Below are positions 8,325-17,716 of a stretch of 64,000 bases of DNA, one piece after another. The position numbers were made by a program, and so were the translations under genes. Under the pieces are notes generated by a model, which had not been told where the DNA came from, searched no databases, and worked only from the letters and a program-made list of their open reading frames with translations. Position 1 is the stretch's first letter. Each line of letters starts with the position of its first letter. This DNA comes from BM003 sp963783695 (GTDB lineage: Bacteria > Pseudomonadota > Gammaproteobacteria > Steroidobacterales > BM003): contig CAWAOM010000006.1 of the NCBI GenBank assembly GCA_963783695.1, forward strand, positions 1 to 64,000. Direction: 5' to 3'.

Positions 8325-8820
8325 CTGCTGCCGTCTCGCGCGGAAGGATGATCGCCGGCATTCGTGGTGTGGATGCCGCCCGCTTTCGGGACGAACGATC
8401 ACGAAAGGTCAGTTCCGCTTCAGCAAGAATGGACTCGTTGCTGCCTGGCCACGTCTTCGAAGTTACCCGCAAGCAATGGGGCATCCAGGTACACGACCCG
8501 GTGCATTACACCAGCCAGCTCAATGATGCATTGGGCAGCGAACACATATCGCTGGGCAAACTGGCCGGACACTTTAGGGTTTCTGAAGTAGCCGGTGCTC
8601 GCCGCCAGTGGAAAGTACGCTACAGTAGCGCTGCCTGCCCTGCACATGGATTTGTACGGGTGGTGATAAGGACAGGATTTGGGGACAACGCACTTGATTC
8701 GAGATTGAGTTTAATCGACTTTCCCGGACCGCCCCTGACTCGAAATTGCATCATGTGCGCTACCCCCAAATACCAATAGTTCGAGCGACCTGAAGAACAA
8801 CCGCCCATGAGGGATAATAT
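8325..8820. other. Intergenic stretch, no gene recognised
   Basis: About 500 bases between the pseudouridine synthase and the next membrane-anchored protein. Open frames on both strands show no recognisable family and no ribosome sites. Around 8665-8700 there is a GGACAGGATTTGGGGACAAC stretch of the kind often left by small mobile elements, but nothing could be paired with it. Probably decayed sequence. Confidence 0.4.
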
Positions 8821-9567
8821 GTGCTCCTACGCCGGCTGACAGAGCACCTGAAAGAACAAAACTGGACCGCGGTAGGGATTGATTTCCTGATCGTTGTACT
8901 AGGTGTATTCATGGGTATTCAGGTCCAGGCCTGGTACGAGAGCCAGCGGGAGCAGAAACTTGTTCGGAACTACCTGCACCGGCTGAACGAGGATTTTTCG
9001 CTGTCGATTGCCGGTACCGAGCGCACCAAAACATTCGTCACCTCGAACCTGGATAATCTGGGCATTGTATTGAGCAGCCTTCGCGACTGCGCTGTCGCCG
9101 ACGGGCAAAAAGACCGGTTCGCCAACGGCTTGTTTCACATGGGCAAGCTGATTCCGGCTCAATTTGTCGACGGTACGCTCGAGGAACTGCGCGCGTCTGG
9201 ACGCCTGCTCCTGGTGCAAAACGACGACCTGCGCACAGCGATTAATGAGACGGTGCGCGAGCATGAATACCAGGCGAGAGTGTGGCCGGCCCTGCAACGA
9301 CGGGCAGCGTCCAATCGCACCTACATCACCGATAGTTTTATCTTCTGGATGAACCGCCCGGTCAATGGCTTTAGCAACGCCACCTGGAGTGAACTGGAAA
9401 TTGACCTCATGGAAGCGTGCAAAGACAAAACCCTACTGTCGAGGCTCTCCGACCTGCACAGGGTTAGCTCCACCAGTATCGACTGGCTGGACAGGAATCT
9501 GCACAATTTCACGAATGTAAAGAAGTTGCTCGATATGGAACTGGAGAATAACAACCAGGCTCAGTAG
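8821..9567 (+). CDS. Membrane-anchored protein of unknown function (DUF6090-like)
   Basis: A 248-residue protein starting with GTG at 8821, with GAGGG 7 bases before it. The N terminus (RRLTEHLKEQNWTAVGIDF) leads into a single hydrophobic helix (LIVVLGVFMGIQVQAWY), then a long mostly helical soluble part to the C terminus. The pattern 'short cytosolic basic-amphipathic start, one helix, ESQREQK' is common in gammaproteobacterial proteins annotated as unknown or DUF6090. I infer an inner-membrane anchor with the helical part outside. No catalytic motif is visible. No partner gene adjoins it. Confidence 0.7.
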   Translation: MLLRRLTEHLKEQNWTAVGIDFLIVVLGVFMGIQVQAWYESQREQKLVRNYLHRLNEDFSLSIAGTERTKTFVTSNLDNLGIVLSSLRDCAVADGQKDRFANGLFHMGKLIPAQFVDGTLEELRASGRLLLVQNDDLRTAINETVREHEYQARVWPALQRRAASNRTYITDSFIFWMNRPVNGFSNATWSELEIDLMEACKDKTLLSRLSDLHRVSSTSIDWLDRNLHNFTNVKKLLDMELENNNQAQ

Positions 9568-9780
9568 ATTTGGGGGCAGTGTGAACCTTTCCTTAGTTCG
9601 GTAATTCAGGAACAGGAAAAAACCGCGTGCCCAAAGTGCGCCAAGCAATCCAGCAAAGACAAGCCGGAGCAGAATCACACCAGATACGGCCGCCAAATGG
9701 CGCGACGTACCGCAGTAGCCGTTCCATCAGTCCATCAAAACTGCCAACAACGCCCCATTTTGCACCGGGCAACGACTGAA

Positions 9781-9932
9781 CCAGGCCGGCGTCCGGCACA
9801 ACACTAGGGATTTGGACTGCCTGTCGGGTTGCCCTGGCCGTGCGGTCTGTGCCTTCCAGCGAGGCTGCGCACGTAATCTGATCGCCCCCCTTCGCATCTC
9901 AAAATCGAATACGCACCCGGCGGCAGCACAAA
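9781..9932 (+). repeat. Dispersed repeat, copy B
   Basis: Counterpart of 4939-5090 in the same orientation. It begins CCAGGCCGGCGTCCGGCAC and ends in the CGCACCCGG-CGGCAGCA block. Here it lies in non-coding sequence just past the stop of the decayed antitoxin gene. The remaining part of the gap, 9568-9780, shows no supported gene. Confidence 0.7.
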
Positions 9933-9946
9933 GCCCTCGGACCCGC

Positions 9947-10260
9947 TCATAGCTCCCAACGCTCGTCGCCCAGGTCCGTGGACATCTCATCGAGGGTTGG
10001 CTTGACCGGAGGGCGGTCAGGAAATTCCGCTACGATTGACACTTCGCCCCCGACCGCCCTGATGTGGCGATCCAGCGTCGACAGCGCGATGTTGCAGCGA
10101 CTTTAAAGTCAATACAGCGTGCAGTCGCCAACACCCAGAGCATCCGCTACCTCTGCGTGCGTCCGTTTGCGACTTTTCCGGAGGGGGCTCGGCGACAACT
10201 CGTCCGCTTGGCCCCCCGCCCTTGTGATCCGACGCAAGCTGATCAATTTTCTGTTGTGGT
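9947..10260 (-). pseudogene. Decayed HigA/XRE-type antitoxin regulator
   Basis: Read on the minus strand in one frame, the sequence gives RKSRKRTHAEVADALGVG, then two in-frame stops (TGA and TAA), then IALSTLDRHIRAVGGE and SIVAEFPDRPPVKPTL before a final TGA. This is the layout of HigA-like helix-turn-helix antitoxins: 'xxxR.xxxLTQAEVAxxLGV' followed by 'LSTLxRYIxAxGGELxIVARFPD'. The stops fall in the recognition helix, so the protein cannot be made whole. The toxin partner that would lie upstream (10260-10400) is not recognisable. Confidence 0.65.
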
Positions 10261-10407
10261 GTGCTGGGGTTGCCTGACCGCGAACTCGGTCGAGGTCAGA
10301 TAGCCGGGCGATGGATGCGGCCGCCGTCTGTACCCGCTTCAAACCGCTGTTTGACGAGTAATTGAACGCCCACACCCACCTGCGCCGGCTCGCCAGCAAT
10401 CTCTGCG

Positions 10408-10719
10408 TCAGGAAAGGAAACCTTTGACCTTTTCGCTCAATTTATTCCAGCCGCTTTCCATGTCGCTCGTCATACTGCTCCAGGTATCCTTGGTGGACGC
10501 CCACAGTTTGTCGAACTCTTCGTCGCTGGCCGCGGTCAACTCGCTGGCTTTGGCCTTGCCTTTTTCCAGAAAGCTCTCCGAGGCGGAGATCGCCTTTGCC
10601 AGTTCGTCAGACGCATCGTCGCCAGCGTCTGCCATTTTTGCTTTGAGCTTGGCGAGAGTCGCCTCACCTTTGGCCAGTTTTGCTTCCATTTCCTTTTGGA
10701 TGGTTTCGCGGTCCGTCAT
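10408..10719 (-). CDS. Small acidic coiled-coil protein
   Basis: A 103-residue soluble helical protein (starts MTDRETIQKEMEAKLAKGEA) with heptad-like spacing of hydrophobic residues through residues 3-60 and a second amphipathic stretch ending SGWNKLSEKVKGFLS. No cysteines, signal peptide or membrane helix. Similar small coiled-coil proteins of unknown role occur widely in proteobacteria. The composition (Lys, Glu, Ala rich) supports a real gene. Confidence 0.65.
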   Translation of the reverse strand: MTDRETIQKEMEAKLAKGEATLAKLKAKMADAGDDASDELAKAISASESFLEKGKAKASELTAASDEEFDKLWASTKDTWSSMTSDMESGWNKLSEKVKGFLS

Positions 10720-11164
10720 TGATTTGCCCTCAGGCTGTAGGTGAAAAAAGAATCGTCATTGGTCAGCATGACCAACTTCGTCATGCGCGGCCAACCGTTT
10801 TTTACAATCAGGTCACTCGGCACGTTCGGATAGCTCGTTGCCGATGAACCAGCCCGCGGCGGCGGCAATATGCCCGGCCAGTTCGACCGCGGGAGCGTAG
10901 TTATATCAAATCTGTCCCGGCAGCGCCGCCGCCGCGCAATTAGCGAGCCCGGGAGCCGCATTTTGCGCCAGGTTCCTCTTGTCGGGGCGCGGCCCGCCGC
11001 GCCAATGCGGAAACTCCGCGCACACCTGACCCGTTGCAATCGCGTTTTCTTCACGCCAGTACTGGGCGTACCCGGGTCACACCTTCCGACCGCCAACCCG
11101 GCACCGGGAGACGCTCGAAGAGAAGAGTCCGGCCGCGGCGCTGCGTGGCCGCTACCATTTCCCT
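10720..11164. other. Intergenic stretch, no gene recognised
   Basis: About 445 bases. One minus-strand stretch (about 10815-10890) reads VELAGHIAAAAGWFIGNELS and then a stop, like the end of a small membrane protein, but it has an in-frame stop just upstream and no start. I see no other gene or regulatory structure here. Confidence 0.35.
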
Positions 11165-12406
11165 TCAAACGCTCCCCTTGTGTTTTGAAACGCGCAACAG
11201 CCTGGCGCGGCGGCGATCGGCGCGAAGCACCTCAACCCGGTGCCCATTCCAGTCAATGGCGTCACCGACGACGGGGATACGCTCGAGCGCCTCGGTCATC
11301 AAGCCGCCGATCGTCGATACGTCGATGGTCGGATCCCACGTGGTGCCGAGTCGCTTAGACAGCCTTCGCATGTCGACACGACCGCGCACGAGCAACGTAC
11401 CATCGGCTTGCTCTCGAAGGTCATCCACGGGCAAATCGCTCTCGTCCCGAATGTCACCGACAATTTCCTCGAGCACATCCTCCAGCGTCACCACACCCTC
11501 GATAGCGCCATACTCATCGACGACGATCGCCAGGTGGCGGTGACTGTCCTGGAAGGTATGCAACAGCTGTGGCAACAGCGCGCTACTCAGCACGATCAGC
11601 GGGTCCTTGCGAACTGCCTCCCAGTCGATCCGGTCGTCGTCGTGCTCCAGTAGCCAGTACAACAAGTCCTTGGCCAGGACGACGCCGGAAACGTCCGACA
11701 AATTCTCTGTCGGCGAAAACGGGAAACGGCTGTGGCCGGATTCGCGGATAAGACGCATTGTCTCGTGGCGGTCCATTTCTGCGCTCAGAAAACGCACGTC
11801 CTCGCGCGGCAACATCACGTCCCGGGCGTGCAGGTAGCGCAACTGCGTCGCGCCGAGAATGATCCCGGCGGTGTGCGGGTCGACCACCCCCTCGCTGCGC
11901 CCGAGCGCAGCCAGCAATCGCAGCTCCTCGGACGACGTTACCGGGACATCGACGTCACCGCGAATCGAACGGGAGATCTTCTCGCTGACAACAACCAGCG
12001 GCCGCAACAGGATCGCCAGCCAGTTGATGCCATGAGCGACGGGTATCGCCAGCGCAGACGCGTACGTAATACCGAGCGTCTTGGGGATGATCTCCGTGAA
12101 CAGCAGAACGGCAATAGTGAATATGATCGTAAATATCCACAAGGTATTGACGTCGAAAACACTGGCGTAGCTTGCGCCCGCGACCGCGGCGCCAACGGTA
12201 TGGGCAGCAGTGTTCAGTATCAGGATCGCTGCGATGGGCACGTCCATGTTTTCCTTAAAGCCGGACAGCAGCCGTGCGGCCCGCTGCCTCCTTTGACCAA
12301 CCATGGCAATTTGCGATCTTGTCAGAGACAACAGAACGGATTCGAAGATCGAACATAAGAATGAAATGACCAGTACGACACTTACGGCTGTGACAAAAAG
12401 AAACAT
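11165..12406 (-). CDS. CNNM/CorC-type transporter (DUF21 plus CBS pair)
   Basis: A 413-residue inner-membrane protein of the hemolysin-C/CorB/CNNM family, members of which handle Mg2+ or related divalent ions. The DUF21 membrane domain spans about residues 1-180 (MFLFVTAVSVVLVISFLCSI, NTAAHTVGAAVAGA, FTEIIPKTLG, which is the family signature). A CBS pair follows (RDVMLPREDVRFLSAEM to IVVDEYGAIEGVVTLEDVLE) and then a C-terminal CorC_HlyC ligand-binding domain (GTLLVRGRVDMRRLSKRLG). All expected parts are present and the length is normal. Divergent from the LamG fragment; no operon partner. Confidence 0.92.
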   Translation of the reverse strand: MFLFVTAVSVVLVISFLCSIFESVLLSLTRSQIAMVGQRRQRAARLLSGFKENMDVPIAAILILNTAAHTVGAAVAGASYASVFDVNTLWIFTIIFTIAVLLFTEIIPKTLGITYASALAIPVAHGINWLAILLRPLVVVSEKISRSIRGDVDVPVTSSEELRLLAALGRSEGVVDPHTAGIILGATQLRYLHARDVMLPREDVRFLSAEMDRHETMRLIRESGHSRFPFSPTENLSDVSGVVLAKDLLYWLLEHDDDRIDWEAVRKDPLIVLSSALLPQLLHTFQDSHRHLAIVVDEYGAIEGVVTLEDVLEEIVGDIRDESDLPVDDLREQADGTLLVRGRVDMRRLSKRLGTTWDPTIDVSTIGGLMTEALERIPVVGDAIDWNGHRVEVLRADRRRARLLRVSKHKGSV

Positions 12407-12481
12407 GTTGCCTCCGCGGGAGATGAGATCTCATATTACCTCGCGAGACCTGCTTTCGGGGCGCCGGCTGAACAAGTAAGC

Positions 12482-12787
12482 GTGTCGCCCTTTGCAAGCC
12501 TGGCATCGACAAGGGAGCGTGAACTTTTGCCAAAAACCGGCTGGGTTTTCGTCGCAGTTGTCGTCGACTATCCCAACGACGTGTTTACGATCTATTGGGG
12601 CAGTCGCAGCGAAAGTCGCGCCATCGGCACCAACATCAAGGACCCGGACCAGGCGCTGTGGGTCGGCGCGTACAATGACACGCTAACTAATGCCGCCACG
12701 GGAATTGCCATCGACGAGGTCCGCATTAACGGCGAAGCACTCGACAAAAAGCAGGTGGTCGCGCTGCAGCGTGGCAGAATCGAATGA
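12482..12787 (+). CDS. LamG/concanavalin-like domain fragment
   Basis: The 101-residue frame contains a beta-sandwich pattern typical of the end of a LamG-like jelly-roll domain: GWVFVAVVVDYPNDVFTIYW, ALWVGAYNDT and GIAIDEVRINGEALDKKQV ('xIDEVRIYxxALxxxE' motif). No signal peptide or export signal is visible from the GTG at 12482, although the same frame stays open and protein-like upstream to about 12380. It is probably the C-terminal remnant of a larger secreted protein whose front was lost. Intact expression is doubtful. Confidence 0.5.
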   Translation: MSPFASLASTRERELLPKTGWVFVAVVVDYPNDVFTIYWGSRSESRAIGTNIKDPDQALWVGAYNDTLTNAATGIAIDEVRINGEALDKKQVVALQRGRIE

Positions 12788-13018
12788 ACAAACTACGGTC
12801 AATCGGCAGACAGGGTCTTTGCTGCACTACCTGTCATCGCGTGAGCGCAATCCAGCATGATTCGTGCTTGTCCGTAAAGACACCATGCGACTGTTCCCTC
12901 CCTGACCTGACAGCCCTGGCACCGGAAGTGGCGTTGTAGCGCTTTCGGAAAACGCAACTTAATCAGTCGAGGATCGACTGGTCGACGGCCCGCGCCCGTG
13001 GAACCGGGATCAGCCGAT

Positions 13019-14350
13019 TCAAGGTACCTCAACCGCACCCACGTCGCAGGCACGTATCGGCCGGCGCGAACCATTTTGGTCTGTCGGCTGACATGACGAA
13101 CCGGAATCGATAGCGTCGCTGTACGGTGCCGGCACCATTGTCGGAGTCGTTCCGCCGGCATTCAGCTGAAGGGGACCGAGACTGGCCGATCCGGTTGTGA
13201 GTCCCGAGCACGTTGAGTCGCTGTCGAGACCCGTGGCGCGGCTGAAACCGCCACTCGGCGTAAACAGACAGTCGGTACCAGGACCGGCATTGCTGACAAT
13301 TGTATTTTCTACGCTTATCGACAATCCGCTCCCGGTAAATCGTGCGTTGATTCCTGCGGCGCGTGGAACGTCTGGCGAGGTCCAGGAAGGCGTCGAAATC
13401 GTATTCGCCGCGATCGTCACGTCGGTAAGCCTGATGAGGCCACTGCCCTGAAAATACGCTGCGCCACCAAATTCTGCAGCATTTGCCGCAATGGTCGAAC
13501 TGACAATGGAAACAAGCGGCACGCGCGAAGTGAGAGCGCCGCCATATTCCAAGGCGCCGCCGCTTTCTTCAGCGCGATTGTTGGAAATCGCAGACTGATA
13601 GATCTCGGTCTGCCCCCCATCGAGATAAATTCCGCCGCCCCTTTGGGCTCTGTTACCGTCCACAAGACTGTTTGAAATACGGGCATACCCTTCCGTATAC
13701 AGCGCTCCACCTTGTTCATCAGCCTGATTCAACCGGAATTGCACTGCCTGCGCCGTCAGTGTCCCGACGTTCATCACGGCACCACCAATCGCTCCCCGGT
13801 TATTCGTCAAAGACACGGTGTCAAGAGACAGTTGGCCCTCGTTGAGGATCGCCCCTCCGGCATCGAATTGATTTCCGTTGGACACTGTGAGGTTCCGAAG
13901 CGTGAGAATTCCCGTGTTCGCCACATGAAGCAGGCGAAACCCGTCCCGCGATCGTCGTTGGATCGTTGCCCCATTGCCCAAAATTGTCAGCGTTCCCTCT
14001 ATCGTTGGCAGCCCGGTATATAACCAGTCGCCGGTCGAGCGGGGATCACTGTATTCGACGTTATAGGTAGCTGCGAAGGCGAGGTGCAATGTCTGCTCGA
14101 CGGTGCAGAGATTGGCACTGCGAATAGCATCCCGTAGCCTGCACTCAGCAACATCCCGGTCCCAACACAGCCTCGCGGTCGCCGGACCGTCACCGGTGTA
14201 TACGACATCATGACCGATACGTTGCCCCATTTCGCACCATGTATTGCCGGCAAAGATGCCCCGTGTCGTTTCGCAGGCGACCAGAAACGTCAGGCTGGTG
14301 ACAAGCGGGAGAAAAAGCCCGATCCTGCATAAACCGAATCCAGTCACCAT
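13019..14350 (-). CDS. Beta-helix lipoprotein with CSLREA-like and choice-of-anchor-Q features
   Basis: A 443-residue protein from the ATG at 14350, which has GAGGGAG in front; the open frame continues upstream without protein-like character. The leader ends in a lipobox (LTFLVAC), so it is a predicted lipoprotein. After it, CRLRDAIRSAN matches the CSLREA-type segment of surface proteins; residues 110-370 are right-handed beta-helix repeats with recurring GGA/GGG turns (AGGAILNEG, IGGAVMNVG, QGGALYTEG, RGGGIYLDGG). The C terminus CDVGAVEVP is the usual end of choice-of-anchor-Q proteins. Likely cell-surface or secreted carbohydrate-binding or adhesive role; no catalytic residues identified. 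Confidence 0.85.
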   Translation of the reverse strand: MVTGFGLCRIGLFLPLVTSLTFLVACETTRGIFAGNTWCEMGQRIGHDVVYTGDGPATARLCWDRDVAECRLRDAIRSANLCTVEQTLHLAFAATYNVEYSDPRSTGDWLYTGLPTIEGTLTILGNGATIQRRSRDGFRLLHVANTGILTLRNLTVSNGNQFDAGGAILNEGQLSLDTVSLTNNRGAIGGAVMNVGTLTAQAVQFRLNQADEQGGALYTEGYARISNSLVDGNRAQRGGGIYLDGGQTEIYQSAISNNRAEESGGALEYGGALTSRVPLVSIVSSTIAANAAEFGGAAYFQGSGLIRLTDVTIAANTISTPSWTSPDVPRAAGINARFTGSGLSISVENTIVSNAGPGTDCLFTPSGGFSRATGLDSDSTCSGLTTGSASLGPLQLNAGGTTPTMVPAPYSDAIDSGSSCQPTDQNGSRRPIRACDVGAVEVP

Positions 14351-14685
14351 AAACGACTCCCTCAATACGGGCTGCTGCAAAAGACCATGCGATAGTGCTC
14401 GGTACTGGCGGCAAAACATCGAGCCAAATGATGTCTGAGTATCGTCTTTACAGTATAGACAACGGCAACACGCGTGCTTGGAAGAAGACCCATGGAGACA
14501 CCCGGTGTCGACACCTTTGATCACCGGCCAGGCAACCCGGCGATGACGACCGTTACCCTCGACGACGATGTTGAAGAGGGCGCCAGCATCAAAAACATCC
14601 GAAGTGTCATCCATGCCGGCGGCAAAGACACTTTCCGATTCTCACGCTGCGCCAGCGTGCTCGGGTGTTTCAACGGCGGCGGCGA
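14351..14685. other. Intergenic stretch, no gene recognised
   Basis: About 335 bases between the end of the AraC regulator gene and the start of the beta-helix gene. Open frames exist on both strands but show no family resemblance or ribosome sites. The promoter of the beta-helix gene must lie here; no convincing boxes could be assigned. Confidence 0.35.
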
Positions 14686-15816
14686 TCAGCCCATCATTGC
14701 TTGACTGTAACGACTACCTTGATCCTGCCGGTAACTGCGCGGTGACCGACCATAGCGCTGGCTGAAAGCGCGGCTAAATGCACACACATTTGTGTAGCCC
14801 ACCGCACCCGCGATCATCGTGACACTGGCTTCGCTGTTGCGCAGCAGGCGAGCGGCGCTGGCGCAGCGTGATTCGCCAAGCAACGAGCGAAAATCCAGTC
14901 CCTGCCCGGTCAGCCGGCGTTGCAGCGTTCGCACGCTGATATGCAGCATACCCGCCGCGTCGTCAATGGTAATGCCGGGGCTCGCCTGGATCTGCGAGAG
15001 CAACCAGCGCAGGCGTCGGATCGGGTCGCGTCCCTGGGCCGCCAGGTGCTCGCGAAGCTCGCGCTCGATGCTGCCGAGCGCGACAACGCTCAGCGGACGC
15101 AACGGCAAATCCAACACAGACCGTGGGTAGACTAACTGATCGAATTCACGATTGAATCTCGGCCGTACGTGCAGGTGGCGGCGATAGACGTCGGCACTGC
15201 TTTGCGCTGCATGCGTGAATGACACGCTTCGTGGCAACGCCCGACGACCACCCAACGCGAAGATCACGGTCTTGGCCGCGGCCAGGCTCAGTTCGCGGGT
15301 CTGGCGATCGTCGTCAATGTAATTTTGATACTGGTAGCGGCGCAGCGCCACGTTCCGGCCGGCGAGAACCAGGCGCCAGTGCTCGTCCAAAGCATGCAGA
15401 CTCATATAGCGCTGGCCGATCGCCAGCGCTTCACGCATGCTGGCGCAGCGCGCCATCAACAAACCAACAGGCCCCAGCATGCTGACATGCTGGGCACAGC
15501 CGAGACGCATACCGAAATCAGTACAACCAAGATGGGTGGCGGAGCCGGCGAGAAAGCGCTCGAACAGCGAATAGGGAATCATTCGATCGGGATCACTCAG
15601 GTGAGCGAGCGGCAGCCGCTGCTCGCGGGCGAGGGCTGCCGGCTCGCCGCCGAGACCCTCAACCAACCCGATCCATCCGGCGAGCGCACCGGCACGGATG
15701 GCATTTTCCCCCGGGAGCGTATCCGGAATTGGCTTATATGCTGTTTTTTTGTCCAAAATTGGCGCATTCTGCAAAGTTTTATGCCCAGAGCTTACTAAAC
15801 TGAATCGGGTTCTCAA
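14686..15816 (-). CDS. AraC family transcriptional regulator
   Basis: A 376-residue OruR-like regulator: residues about 40-220 are an Arabinose_bd sensor (PLAHLSDPDRMIPYSLFERF, TDFGMRLGCAQHVSMLGPVG), and the C-terminal part is the AraC double helix-turn-helix (ISVRTLQRRLTGQGLDFRSL; YTNVCAFSRAFSQRYGRSPR). The annotated start is a TTG; another TTG at 15756 fits equally well, and no ATG is available before the sensor domain. It is read divergently from the D-aminoacylase gene with only 26 bases between the two starts, so it very likely controls that gene and itself. Confidence 0.86.
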   Translation of the reverse strand: MRTRFSLVSSGHKTLQNAPILDKKTAYKPIPDTLPGENAIRAGALAGWIGLVEGLGGEPAALAREQRLPLAHLSDPDRMIPYSLFERFLAGSATHLGCTDFGMRLGCAQHVSMLGPVGLLMARCASMREALAIGQRYMSLHALDEHWRLVLAGRNVALRRYQYQNYIDDDRQTRELSLAAAKTVIFALGGRRALPRSVSFTHAAQSSADVYRRHLHVRPRFNREFDQLVYPRSVLDLPLRPLSVVALGSIERELREHLAAQGRDPIRRLRWLLSQIQASPGITIDDAAGMLHISVRTLQRRLTGQGLDFRSLLGESRCASAARLLRNSEASVTMIAGAVGYTNVCAFSRAFSQRYGRSPRSYRQDQGSRYSQAMMG

Positions 15817-15842
15817 ACCCCAGGCATCCGGCGAGGCAGTGT

Positions 15843-17594
15843 ATGAGCTACGACCTTCTCATTACCAACGGCCGTTACTTCGACGGCACCGGCGGACCCA
15901 GTCGTGTCTGCAGCGTCGCGATCAGCAATGGGCGCATTGCCAAAGTTGGCGATATTGACCCGGTGGCAGTGGACGCAAACCGCGTAATTGACGCCAGTGG
16001 CAAATGGATCACGCCCGGCTTCATCGATTCACACACCCATTACGATGCCGAGTTAATTGTCGCGCCCAGCCTGTCCGAGTCAGTGCGCCATGGTGTTACG
16101 ACCGCGCTCGTGGGCTCCTGTTCGTTAAGCATGATCTGCAGCGAGTACGAGGATGCGTCGGACATCTTCACCCGGGTTGAAACGGTTCCGCGTGAAAACG
16201 TGTTGCCCATCCTGCGTGAAAACAAGACCTGGAAAACGCCGGGCCAGTGGGTGGAGTTTGTCAAGGGTCAGCCTCTCGGCGCCAACCTGATTTCGTTCCT
16301 TGGCCACAGTGATCTGCGTGTTGCCGTGATGGGGCTTGACCGGGCGACGGATCGAAGCGCGACACCCAGCGAAGAGGAAATGCAGCAAATGGAAGCGCTG
16401 CTGCAGGAAGCCATTGATTCCGGTTTCCTCGGCCTCTCAACGATGTGCCTCAAATGGGACAAGATTGACGGTGAACGGGCGTGGTCGAAGAGCTTGCCAA
16501 GCACCTACGCGCGCTGGCGCGAGCTGCGCCGCCTGAACAAACTGCTGCGCAAAGCGAACCGTGTGCACCAGGGCGCGCCAAATGCCGCGTCGCCGTTTCA
16601 GGTACTGCAATATCTCTGGGAAACCATGGGCGTGCTGCGGCGGCCGCTGAAAACCACTTTGATCTCGTTGATGGACCTGCGTGGTAACCGCACGGTGCGC
16701 CCGTTGGCCCAGCTTGCCTCCACGATGGTCAACTGGTTTCGTGGCGATTTTCGCTGGCAGTTGCTGCCGACACCGTTCACGATCTATGCCGACGGCATCG
16801 ACGTGGTGTTTTTCGAGGAGTTCGGCGCCGGCGAGATAGCGCTGGACCTGAAGGACCAGGTGGAACGCAACGAACTCCTTAAAGATGAAGAGTACCGCCG
16901 CAAGTTCAGAAAGTTTTACGGCGAGAAGCTGAGCCCGCGGGTCTGGCAACGCGATTTTGGCGACGCGATAATTCTCGAGTGCCCGGACCAGAGTGTCGTG
17001 GGCAAGGACTTCGCCACGGTCGCCGCCGAACGCGGAATCCACGAGGTCGACTTGTTCCTGGACCTCGTCGTCGAGTACGGCAGGTCGCTGCGCTGGTACA
17101 CCACGGTGGCCAACCAGAGACAGGATGTGCTGAACCGCATGGTGCAGGACGACAATACCCTGATTACTTTCTCTGACGCTGGCGCACATATCCGCAACAT
17201 GGCCTTCTACAACCTGCCTCTGCGCTTCCTCAAGCTCGTGAAGCAGTCCCACGACCGCGGCGCACCGGTCATGTCTCTCGAGAAGGCAGTGTGGCGCATC
17301 ACCGGTGAGCAGGCAGAATGGCTGGATGTGCCCCTGGGCAGAATTCGCGAGGGCGACCGTGCGGATCTGGCACTCATTGACCCCGCACACTTCGACCAGG
17401 ATCTCGATGCGGTGGGATGGGCAGACATGGAGAACTTTGGCCTTGAGCGCCTCGTCAATCGCAACCCGGGGCTGGTGCCGCTGGTGCTTGTGAACGGCAA
17501 GGTTGCATCCGAGGACGGCGAGGTCGCCGAAGCGCTCGGCCGCGACATGGGCTACGGAGAATTTGTGGCGGCGGGTCAGGCGACCAGACACTGA
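15843..17594 (+). CDS. N-acyl-D-amino-acid deacylase / amidohydrolase family
   Basis: A 583-residue metal-dependent amidohydrolase of the D-aminoacylase type (Amidohydro_3), which releases free D-amino acids or removes related N-acyl groups. Visible features: ITNGRYFDGTGGPSR start, the metal motif GFIDSHTHYDAE, GVTTALVGSC with the Cys typical of the D-aminoacylase group, a LGHSDLR segment, and the late SDAGAHIRN with the catalytic-site Asp, followed by the C-terminal beta-sandwich ending LVLVNGKVA. GGCGAGG precedes the ATG. Insertion around residues 230-330 makes it longer than classical D-aminoacylases (about 480), so the substrate may differ. Divergent AraC gene upstream is the likely regulator. 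Confidence 0.87.
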   Translation: MSYDLLITNGRYFDGTGGPSRVCSVAISNGRIAKVGDIDPVAVDANRVIDASGKWITPGFIDSHTHYDAELIVAPSLSESVRHGVTTALVGSCSLSMICSEYEDASDIFTRVETVPRENVLPILRENKTWKTPGQWVEFVKGQPLGANLISFLGHSDLRVAVMGLDRATDRSATPSEEEMQQMEALLQEAIDSGFLGLSTMCLKWDKIDGERAWSKSLPSTYARWRELRRLNKLLRKANRVHQGAPNAASPFQVLQYLWETMGVLRRPLKTTLISLMDLRGNRTVRPLAQLASTMVNWFRGDFRWQLLPTPFTIYADGIDVVFFEEFGAGEIALDLKDQVERNELLKDEEYRRKFRKFYGEKLSPRVWQRDFGDAIILECPDQSVVGKDFATVAAERGIHEVDLFLDLVVEYGRSLRWYTTVANQRQDVLNRMVQDDNTLITFSDAGAHIRNMAFYNLPLRFLKLVKQSHDRGAPVMSLEKAVWRITGEQAEWLDVPLGRIREGDRADLALIDPAHFDQDLDAVGWADMENFGLERLVNRNPGLVPLVLVNGKVASEDGEVAEALGRDMGYGEFVAAGQATRH

Positions 17595-17716
17595 TTCTGC
17601 AGGCGCGATGCACCGTTTCCGCCATTGAGACTTTCTGAACGATAGCGGCCGCCGGTGCGCGGAAGCTGGACCACGTCGGCGACGAGCGTCCAGATTTTAA
17701 GACTGGAGACAAGATA

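Noticed and set aside
8665..8700. GGATTTGGGGACAAC stretch as a RAYT/REP element end
   Set aside because: No paired inverted copy or transposase nearby; too short to support.
8276..8779. 167-codon plus-strand frame after the pseudouridine synthase
   Set aside because: Overlaps the synthase end in another frame; no motif or ribosome site.
14474..14704. 76-codon plus-strand frame near the beta-helix gene
   Set aside because: Crosses the 3' end of the AraC regulator, no ribosome site, no homology pattern.
16437..17591. 384-codon frame opposite the deacylase gene
   Set aside because: Antisense shadow of a well-supported gene in GC-rich DNA; no family resemblance.
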